The position numbers and the translations under genes are program-made. The notes beneath the pieces were generated by a model. The model was not told the DNA's origin and ran no database searches. It saw only the letters and a program-made list of their open reading frames with translations. A stretch of DNA of 64,000 bases, from assembly GCA_011032825.1 (NCBI GenBank), contig JAADJZ010000012.1, positions 930,001 to 994,000 of the forward strand, written 5' to 3'. Shown here piece by piece: positions 55,251 to 64,000 of this stretch. The DNA is from Massariosphaeria phaeospora. Lineage: Eukaryota > Ascomycota > Dothideomycetes > Pleosporales. Position 1 is the first letter of the stretch; every line of letters begins with the position of its first letter.

Positions 55251-57718
55251 GGTGAATTACCTGGTTGCAGACAAGCTTGGCCCTGAAAAGCTCAGTCTTC
55301 TCTCGCGGCGGAAAATCGTTGGTGGGGGTTGGCATCAGGGCTTTAGCCTGTATGACGCTAGCACCGAGGCGGGAAGGCACCGCTAACGACCCCACTATCG
55401 CGTCGCACCGCATACTCGTCCTCGACAGCAATCTGGACTGATCGTACGACGCGTTCTTGGGATTCTACCCACAGGGCCCAATTCGTTCATTGCTTATCGT
55501 GCCCTGTTCATTTGTCACCGAACCCTGCGCCAGATCCTGCACTGTCCGTCATCTCGATGCAAGGCAATTTAGCACAGCGCTTGCATATACAATTACCTCG
55601 TACTCGCCGCCCGAAGGAAGCTTGCCAATTCGGCGACTACCCAGTCCATCTCTTGGTGTATTGCTACTTAACTGGTCTGTCTTGTAACACATGCTCTTTC
55701 CACTCACGCCACATGTACTCTCTACATCGCATTGCGCAGGTTCATCAATTTCCCCACTGTTTTCAATTAACCACTCAATTCTAGCAGTCGGCTTCGAGCA
55801 ATGTTCCGAATCCATGCAATACCCAGTCTCGGGCGATACAGCATCCCGTGCCGAAACCTTCGGGCCTCAGTCCTCGGTCTTGCTGTGTCCTCGCAATATC
55901 AAACACGGTCATATCAGTAAGCTGCTCGTCAACCCCCGCGGCTGCCAATATAGCCGCAAAACTCCTAACCCACAGACCAGGTTCGTTTCAGCAGATCTCC
56001 GATCTTAGTATATACGCAGAGTTATTGCACTTGCCTGGTAGTAGTAAAGAACAGGTATCGCCTAACCGTTCGAGGCCATTCTGCACCGCCATATCGTCTG
56101 CTTGGCCACACCTCTATCCTCCCTGACCAAGCTAGGACCAGCCAATATTCTGGGAGGCCTTAGGCCGCGATAAACGAATGCTGGACATCGTTGGGTAAGC
56201 ATATAGGCATGCATCGATCTCAACGGAATGAAAGCCTTTATCGTCAATCTATCGACAAACAGCACCGCCATCTGCCCAATACCGGACCAAAGCCGTATCA
56301 CACTATCGAACCCGGCTCGACCGTCTCTATTAAAACGGTCAACAACATGCAGGTACAAGGCTTGTATCTTCGCAATATGACTGCATCTGCTAGTATGGGA
56401 TTCATGATGACTGCGTACTTGGCGGGCGTCGCCGCCTTTCTCCGAAACTACCCGTTTCGGATCGAAAGTTCAATTTCTGTGGCGCCTCAAACAACATTTG
56501 ATAACGTTTCTGACTCCTATTACCTGTCACCAATACTCAAGCTGCGTCGGGGCAATGGTGGCCCATCTATTTTCTTCCCATGGCCACCTCTTGTACCTGA
56601 CCTCCAGGGGCTCTACCGGCTTAAAGGAACCTGGACCTGAGAAAGAACTAAGTGCACCGGCGCTACGCCAGTCAAGCTTGCTATCCTACACAGTTTGGAA
56701 GAAGTTCTGTACTATGTGGCCTCCCTGTACTAATAGCCCAACTATGGAGATTTCTATGACGCCGCTCTAATGATAAGTATATCACCTTCTGAGCATACTA
56801 AGTTGTATATGCAATAGCGTTTGATAGTCCGGTACTTTGCCTTTGCTAACACCTAGCGCCAGATTCGGCAATAGGAAACCTATTATTACAGCTAGGACTA
56901 GCCAGTGTGTGGGTGACTTCATACCCTGGCTAAACACTAGGCTTTCGTATTCCGGGTCACCGAGATCACAGTTATTTGTCTATACTGCTGCCGCATCTAT
57001 TCCCCGTAGTTATACTACCGTCTATGCTATCCGATTCTGCTCATGCAGCGATGTTCCCGTTCATGCCTCTTTTGCAACATACGCCCGACCTGGGATATGG
57101 TAGTCGCTTACGATGATATAGTTCATCCGAACTACATTCAACATAGTTGCTAAACTAGATATGTCAACATAATTAACACGTTTGTTGAGGACTACTTGTA
57201 ACTTCCAAAGAAGGACGTTCGAGAATAAGGCGCAACTGTTTCAAAGGCTTGTCTATGAGCTATCAGCGGTACAACGTCACGGTGTCTGAACTCGCGATGC
57301 AACTCGCATGACGTGATACTTTCAAACGCGAACGACAGAACTTATGGATATATTTCTGATTCATTCGCTCTTATTGTAGCATGTGTAATGGATGGCTTAG
57401 CTCTCAAGAGTCAGGACTAGGACAGAGTACTTGAGATCAGGACTAGCTCAACCGGCTCCCGAAGCGACTGAACATGAAAATGCATAGAGAAGTTAGTTCT
57501 TCACCCCACGTCGTGTGTGTTTGTGACTCCCAATTGGTCGATATCTAAATGTGGCGCAGGGTGTGGCGCACGCGTTTGCGCCTCAGGCCTCACGCAAGCA
57601 CGAGCACAAGCAGCGGAGTACTGGCATTTGTAGCCACGCTCACCCCTCACCACACTCGCTGTGACAGTATGACCTACACCCATGCGCTCTCTGCATACAT
57701 CTAAATCCATAACCAAAA
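55251..57718. other. Gene-poor region, 2.5 kb, possibly decayed coding DNA
   Basis: Lies between the divergent ankyrin and Swa2 genes. On the plus strand, short frames follow one another through 55457-57103 with protein-like composition but frequent stops and no shared frame. None has a motif I can name. The rest is promoter DNA of SWA2. Confidence 0.35.
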
Positions 57719-60650
57719 ATGGACGATCTAGCAGGCCTTGACTGGTCAGCCTCCAACAAACCAGCGTCGAACCCGCCCGCAGCATTCCCTCCTTTCCGCC
57801 AGAACCCCACCCCTCAGCTCTCCGGTCGCTCTACCCCCCTCTCAGCGCAACAATCTGGCGCAGGTGCGATTCCTGTGGGCAATCGAGCCTTCAAGGTCCC
57901 GTCTAAACCGGCGACACCCGCGAACGATAGCTTTGCCGGGCTCGTCTCGGTCAACAGCTCGAAACCCGGCTCGAACAACCTGTCCCTCCAGGAACGCCAG
58001 AAGCAATTACAAGAGGAGAAACTGCGGCAGGAGGCAGAACGGAAGAAACAATACGATGCCCAATATGGAATAAGTGATTCTAAGTTCTGGGATACCCTGG
58101 GGAGCGGAAAGAATACACCGGAACCAACATCGTCTGGTCTACAACGACCGGCAGTAAATCTATCTGGAGGACAAGATCTATCGAAAACTATCAACAAACC
58201 GTTTTCCAGTCTGGATACCTCTTCCAGGCGCCCTGTACAGTCTCCGCCTGCTGATGATGATTTTCTATCCGCCTTCAACTCTGCCGCGCCTGTGGATGCT
58301 TCAAGTTATTTCCCACCCCCTTCTGCTGGTAGCGGCCGTGGTACTCCTGCTCATGGAGCGTATAGCTCTAGAGATCATACTTCCCAACCGCAACTCTCTG
58401 CAAATAACACCTTAGAGGCCGACGATGACGATTTGTTTGGTTTGAATCAACTGGCAGCGAAGAAGCCTGCATCCAGCGGACACACGACCTCGTCGGCTGC
58501 AGGTGGTGGTGATGATGATATACTTGGCTTGCTGAGCAAGCCTGTTTCTGAATTCGAACAGAAACAAGAACCCAGCCCTGTCATTGAAGAACCACGTCCA
58601 GAGGTTCGTCGGAAGCGGTCCCCAGACGTCAACAGTCCGGAAGATAAAGCTGTTGCTGAACTAGTAGACATGGGTTTTCCGGCAGACAGATCAGCTATTG
58701 CATTGGCAACCACGGACTCAGGACATGACGTTCAAGCTGCAGTGGGATGGCTATTAAACCAGGCACATGCCGAAGCCAAACAGAAGACACAGGGCCGTAG
58801 CCAAGAGCGTCGTAGACACAGCCCTGCCGAATCTGATGAGCGTCCCCGTCGGAACAATGGCCGCCCGAATGGTAGAGAATCTAGTACAAGTGGGCCTGTT
58901 CCCTCTTGGGCGCGTGCAGATGATGCTCGTAGCCGTTCTGGCCAAGGTGGTCCAGAGGGCCAAACTCAAGAGAAGGATGTATCCCAGTACGCGTCTGAAA
59001 TAGGAACCACTCTTTTCAAGTCAGCAAATTCACTCTGGAAAACTGGGCAGAAAAAGGTACAGAAAGCTGTGGCCGAGTTCCAGCAGGAGGGTGATCCGAG
59101 CGTACCGAAGTGGATGAAAGATGCACAAGCTGTAGACAACGAAAAGCACATACCCCAACCCAGCAGACCACGACAAAAGCCTTCCTCGGCAGGCACAGCA
59201 CCCAATGTTACTGACGAAGCTATGATGCTAGAAGGCGGCGGGCGTCCTCCAAAACCCTCACGCCCGAGCGAAAAGCTTTCAGGCTCCCAATCCGCTCCAC
59301 AACGACAACCCCGTCAGCGAGAAGAGTTTCGTGATGGGGCTCCCAGTCGCATATCATCTCAGTCACCAGCAATCCGACAGCAGAGTCCAAGCGTAGACAA
59401 GCGACCCGCCACGAGGCTAACCCGTCAAGAAGTCGAAGAGCAGAGCGCGCAAGCGTACGTCAGCCCCGCCCGACGAAGGAAAGCAACACCACAACCCGAC
59501 CTTCTCTCTTCAGAGCAACCAAAACCGCCACCGCCCACATCACGCCAACCGCCTCCTGCTCGGTCCAACAATCCTTTCCTTCAAACAGCTTCAGCCTCAA
59601 AAGCCAGAAGCCCAGCAGTCACACCTCCTGCGCCGAAACCAAGGCCCCCCCCTAGACAGGTCCCTCCCGCTTCGTCTATAGCGCTGAATTCCTCTGCATC
59701 TCACAGACAGAAGGGCTCGGAAGCCTTCAAACGTGGCGACTTCTCCGCCGCGCATACTGCATACTCTTCCGCACTAAGTCCTCTTCCGTCAATACATCCC
59801 ATCACCATCATCGTTTTATGCAACCGTGCAGTTACGAACATTAAAGTCGGCGATCCTAAAGCGGCGATCTCCGACGCTGATGCTGCACTAGCAATCATCG
59901 GAGTATCCAAAGGAGAGGGTGAAAAGATTGCTTTAGGCGGGACGGAGGGCGAAAAAGACATGAAGGAGTTTTACGGCAAGGCGCTTATGCGCAAAGCCGA
60001 AGCCCTCGAAAACATGGAGAAATGGACCGATGCCGGTAAAGTCTGGCGAGAAGCAGTAGAGGCTGGTGTAGGAGGTTCGGTCAGTATCCTGGGTCGCAGC
60101 CGATGTGATAAAGCTGCAGGTGGAGGCACCAGCGCAGCGACCCCTGCAGCTGCGAAACGCCCTCCTGTACGAAAAGCGCCAGCTCCAAAACCAAGCGCAC
60201 TTGCAGATCTGGGGGGTGCGGTGGCTGCAGAATCTGAAGCCGTCAAGAAATTAAAGGCAGCCAACGCGGCAGCCGAGAAGGCTGACGATGAGAAGTTTGC
60301 TCTCACGGACCAGGTTGATGCCAAGCTCGTGGCTTGGAAAGGCTCCAAGTCTGACAACCTCCGCGCCCTGCTGGGGTCCCTGGATCAAGTGCTGTGGTCC
60401 GACGCAGGGTGGAAGAAGGTTAACATGGGTGACTTGGTCATGCCGAACAAGGTCAAGATTGTGTACATGAAGGCTATTGCCAAGGTGCACCCTGATAAGG
60501 TGAGGACAAACCTGAGTCAAACCGTAATTCGTGCTGACGATGCTCTAGATCTCACAGGCGGCGACGACAGAGCAGCGCATGATCAGTGCTTCCGTCTTTG
60601 CTACCCTCAACGAAGCGTGGGACAAGTTCAAAAAGGACAACGGATTGTAG
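57719..60650 (+). CDS. SWA2: Auxilin-like clathrin uncoating J-protein Swa2
   Basis: Two exons, 57719-60499 and 60558-60650, giving 957 aa; 58-bp intron directly after the J-domain HPDK. Residues 1-300 are disordered, with clathrin-box-like and DDDLFGL/DDDILGL motifs. A UBA domain lies at about 305-350 (DKAVAELVDMGFPADRSAIA). TPR units lie at about 660-800 (GSEAFKRGDFSAAHTAYSSA; CNRAVTNIKVGDPKAAISDA; GKALMRKAEALENMEKWTDA). The J domain runs from about 864 to the end (LRALLGSLDQVLW; IAKVHPDK, His924-Pro-Asp, spliced to AATTEQRMISASVFATLNEA and WDKFKKDNGL). The UBA-TPR-J order is that of Swa2. It recruits Hsp70 to strip clathrin from vesicles. Without splicing the frame loses the last J helix, which supports the intron. 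Confidence 0.94.
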
Positions 60651-61111
60651 TGCGTCCTCTTAGGGGACCAAGGCGTGTGCTGGCTAGACACCGGCTGAGT
60701 ACCATTTGAATTTCTGACGAGTATCGAAATGCTGATACGAGGTTATGAGATGACATGTTTACTTTGCGCAGTTGGTGACAATAATGTGTGCTTCCCCGCA
60801 ATAAGCTTAGCCTTTCATTCGTGCTTGACAGGGATCCAGCTTTCCCCCGGATTTTCGCATCTTGGCATTTGTCAGGTTTTTGAGCCTCTTTGCGACGACT
60901 AGTCATCGCCCGGATTGTGAGACTGTCACCGACGTGTTTCATCTCATCTCATCAACGATTCGATCGCTATCTACTTGGGCAGCATTATCAGTTGAATTAG
61001 GATATTCTCTATAGGACATTGTGTCCTTGGTTTGTGTGTTAGTTCTTGCCGTTTCGGCTGCCGTTCACGAGAGAGTGAAGAACTTTGCTGGACCCATACG
61101 TCATATTGAAG
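60651..61111. other. Intergenic, 461 bp
   Basis: 3' flank of SWA2 and promoter of the Ypq-like gene. No gene seen. Confidence 0.45.
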
Positions 61112-62280
61112 ATGTTTCCGCCGTCTCAGGGCTTGCGGTTGGATATCGATGCGCTCAGTCAGATCTGTGGGTCTGTGTCGATTGCTTGTTGGATAGGTAT
61201 GTACATCCTCTCGCGTGTGATGGTTTCCTCTCAGGCTAACACGTATTAGTGGTCTTCTCACCTCAGATCATTGAAAACTGGCGGAGACGCTCAGCAGACG
61301 GACTCTCGGTTGTCTTCATCATTATATGGCTCCTTGGTGACTTCTTCAATATCTTTGGAGCTGTGCTTCAAGGGGTCCTGCCTACTATGATCATCCTGGC
61401 CGTCTATTACACATTGGCAGATATCGTGTTGCTTATCCAGTGCTTCTGGTACAAAGGATTCACGCTTAGCGATGAGATCAAGAAGCCGGATGATGGTAAT
61501 ACCGAGGATGCCGCTACAGATGCTGCTACTGAGCAATCGCCGCTGCTCTCAGACGCCAGGGAAGCCCGCCTCAATAGTAACCACATCAACGGCAATGGAA
61601 ACGGCTATCATACTCCACCGCGTATCTCCGATATCGATAGACGACATTCAAACCACTCGCAATCTTCCTTCCGAGAACGATTTCTTTCCATCGACGGAAC
61701 TCACTTGTCGCCTGTCACGCCTTTGCTAGACGAGCCAGATTACACCCAACAAAACGTCCAACCGCGCCAACAGCAGCCTCAACTAACCGTTCAGACCATT
61801 CTCTTCAACCTCGGAGCAGTCGTCCTCGTGTGTGCGTCAGGAGTTTTCGGCTGGTGGCTCAGCGCAATCCGGTCACCCCCTCCCCCGCCCGAGCAAGAAG
61901 GAGGTAGCACCCTGCAATTCAACACCTGGGGCCAAATCTTCGGTTACATATGCGCTCTCCTGTACCTCGGATCGCGGATCCCGCAGCTCCTCCTCAACTA
62001 TCGGCGCAAGTCGACCGAGGGTATCTCGATGCTGTTCTTCTTGTTCGCCTGCATTGGAAACCTCACCTATGTTCTTTCCATCGTTGCGTACAAGCCAATA
62101 TGCAGGGACCCGCGAGATTGTCACCCGGGCGAAGCATCGGGTCTATATGGAAGATATATCGCTGTCAATTTTTCGTGGCTGTTGGGCAGCTTTGGGACGC
62201 TCTTGCTGGATGCGTTTGTTTTCATTCAGTACTTTATGTATCAAAAAGAGGGGGACGGCAATGTGCAGGGCAATGCTTAG
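61112..62280 (+). CDS. Vacuolar PQ-loop cationic amino-acid transporter, Ypq/PQLC2 type
   Basis: Two exons, 61112-61196 and 61250-62280, giving 371 aa; 53-bp intron. It starts MFPPSQGLRLDIDALSQICG. The first PQ-loop is CWIVVFSPQIIENWRRRSADG (split by the intron). Membrane helices follow (LSVVFIIIWLLGDFFNIFGA; MIILAVYYTLADIVLLIQC). A ~90-residue hydrophilic loop carries a PLLSDAREA motif of dileucine character. The second PQ-loop is GSRIPQLLLNYRRKSTEG, with the last helices ending FIQYFMYQKE. Ypq1-3 export Lys/Arg from the vacuole, and mammalian PQLC2 does so from lysosomes. Which of the yeast paralogues it matches cannot be read here. It is one of two PQ-loop proteins in the window. Confidence 0.92.
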
Positions 62281-62684
62281 GTATAGAAGCGTTTTGTAGA
62301 TGAGGCTGATGAGCTTCAGATAAAATTACTACGCACAGTAGATACTTCATTACCACATGTAGCCTCCATAGGTACCGATCGAGAGGTCAGCGCCTCGTCT
62401 GGTTTACCCCTTCCTAAAACCGAGGTGGTTGGCTCCAGCTTCGGGCGCCGCGACTACAGAGGAAGGCACGATCTATTGTACGCGTTGCGCCTTATCTTTT
62501 ATTGCCTTTGTCATCCGCCGATGTCAGCTTTCCACTGTCCGCTGTCTCCTTATTGCCACTCCTTTTTTTCCATATTCACCGTGAATTCCCAAACCCTCGG
62601 GTCCGCCGAGACTCTATCTTTCACAACGCAGTCACGATCCCACACACTCCTCAACTTTTCAAAGTCTCGGATCTGGTAGAGGAG
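62281..62684. other. Intergenic, 404 bp
   Basis: 3' flank of the Ypq-like gene and promoter of the next gene. No coding signal. Confidence 0.45.
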
Positions 62685-63686
62685 ATGCCGAACAAGTTGC
62701 AAGGTAAGCCTAGTGTGTGTGTATGTGTGGGTGTACTTCTGGTCTTTACTACCAAGCCTAGGTGTCGTCGCCACCGCCGTGTCGGCGGTGCAAAGTCTCA
62801 TAGACGTATACCCACAGCGGTTTCACTCGATTGATCAGGTCAAGCGCTTTATCGACCACATATGCGAGTCGAAAGGCTATTCGTACGACATACAACCTGG
62901 GACTCCGGACATCAAGAAGCAGCACATTAAGGATACGGTGCTTGGTTTGGTGGCTCGACAAGCCTACAAGGATGGAGAGTTCTATCTAGATCAGCCTCTT
63001 GGTGATAAGGAAGCTCTACACGGTATGTCGTCGCTCGGGCGAACTCAGTTAGATGGTGCTAACGACAACTTTCAGCCGCGGTCGAGGCAGATGCGAAGAG
63101 GGTCCTCCTCCTAATTACCGAATGGCCGCCGTCTTTCCCCTCGATGAAGAAGGCGAAGGCCCATGTTCAGAGTATCTGTGTCAAGAATGGGTTTCGATAT
63201 TCGGAATTTCCAGGTACTTCCGCTGTTGCCTTCAAGGCCTTTGTGGAAACACATGCGGCACGGGACGCTTTTCAGGCTAGTTCTTTTACATTGGAGAATC
63301 AGATACGAAGCGAGAAAAACAGTCCACATTCACCAGTCAAGAACAAGGAGAACAGTCCCTCACCGCCCGCAGCCACGATCAACAACCTCGATGATGTGCC
63401 TATCAAGGCCACGGGGCCCCCCTCTTCAATTTTCAATTCAAAGCACTTCGCGGATCTCCAGGAACTGCAGGAGATCTTTGAGAAAGATCTTCGGGACCGC
63501 GTCCACACTCCCGGGGGAAGCACCCTCTTAAACAAAGAGAGTCTAGGCGACCTGGAGATGGAACCCCTTACACCAGACATGGGAAGTGGACAGGAGGTTG
63601 ACGTCGAGGACGAAGCTTTCAATGTCATTACGTCCCATTTCCTTGCTAGGTCGTTGCTGACATTTAATGTAGGAGCTCATTGCTGA
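62685..63686 (+). CDS. Unknown protein with a tandemly duplicated ~70-residue domain
   Basis: Three exons, 62685-62703, 62762-63022 and 63076-63686, giving 296 aa; introns 58 and 53 bp, both phase 1. Two similar units stand side by side. Unit 1, about 16-84, contains VYPQRFHSIDQVKRFIDHIC and KGYSYDIQPGTPDIKK. Unit 2, about 101-170, contains TEWPPSFPSMKKAKAHVQSI and NGFRYSEFPGTSAVAFK. The shared pattern is [YW]Px-x-F-x-S-x5-K-x5-IC-x3-G[FY]xY-x3-PGT-x4-K. It suggests an alpha/beta module, perhaps nucleic-acid binding, but I do not know the family. Residues ~175-210 are a Ser/Pro-rich linker (SPHSPVKNKENSPSPP), and the tail is acidic. The two introns flank unit 1 and its linker in the same phase, fitting duplication of a unit. 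Confidence 0.8.
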
Positions 63687-64000
63687 TATTCAGCGTGGTG
63701 CCATCCCATGGAGTGATTAGCGGGCATTGCCCCTGACTGTGACGAGGCGAGTGCAGTCCAAACGTCTAGGGATGCGAACGTGCGAACCAATATCCAAGAT
63801 TCATGGTATTCCTTCATTTAAGGGAAATATTCTAAGACGTCAAGCCCAGGACTGACTCGGAGACTCGGAGGAGAAGACCTCTGCCCACTCATGGTTCTCC
63901 CAAAGCACATAGACGCGCAATAAAAAGGTATCCTGCTTCATCAAACCGAATAGTGTGCTGAACAGTGTCGCAAACCCAGTCTCCCCGATTCATCCAGCAA
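63687..64000. other. Right end of window, 314 bp
   Basis: 3' flank of the last gene; nothing further can be recognised. Confidence 0.4.

Overview
The window reads as nuclear DNA of a filamentous ascomycete. Genes are split by short introns (mostly 43-80 bp) with GTATGT/GTAAGT-type donors, CTAAC/CTGAC-like branch sites and CAG/TAG acceptors. The families present include a Zn2Cys6 regulator with a fungal trans-domain, Urc4/DUF1688, a fungal Ulp2, F-box/LRR paralogues and a P450. Dothideomycetes is my guess from the overall flavour, not something the sequence proves. No tRNA, rRNA, CRISPR array or intact transposon was seen. I placed 26 protein genes, most needing splicing; splice sites are read by eye and checked for frame, so exon lengths sum to whole codons in every multi-exon model.

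Layout. 0-7 kb: the 5' part of an unknown gene running off the left edge, a secreted repeat protein built from a 22-residue unit with matching introns, a small unknown gene, a PQ-loop protein (Any1/PQLC1-like), and divergent to it a gamma-glutamylcyclotransferase-like gene. 7.7-14 kb: two minus-strand genes, a Ulp2-type SUMO protease and a class II eIF4E. 15.5-21.4 kb: three plus-strand genes, PP1 inhibitor-2 (Glc8), an F-box protein and an M18 aminopeptidase. 21.4-32.3 kb: an accessory-looking stretch with a double zinc-knuckle protein, a coiled-coil protein and a 636-aa unknown protein. The last two carry near-identical promoter DNA. A 3.4 kb gene-poor region follows. 32.3-39.7 kb: a small conserved protein, a second F-box paralogue, a cytochrome P450 and, divergent to it, an AIM6-type phosphodiesterase. 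42-46 kb: Urc4 (uracil catabolism) and Gtr1 (Rag GTPase of TORC1). 47.3-50.3 kb: a Zn2Cys6 regulator with a long GC-rich upstream region. 53-64 kb: a basic unknown protein, an ankyrin protein (Yar1-like), auxilin/Swa2, a Ypq-type vacuolar PQ-loop transporter, and an unknown protein with a tandemly duplicated domain.

Most recognised genes are housekeeping (SUMO removal, translation, PP1 control, TORC1, clathrin uncoating, vacuolar transport) and do not form one pathway. The unusual material is the intron-punctuated repeat gene at 0.9-2.3 kb, the repeat-rich gene trio with shared control DNA at 23.4-29.1 kb, and the duplicated-domain protein at 62.7-63.7 kb.
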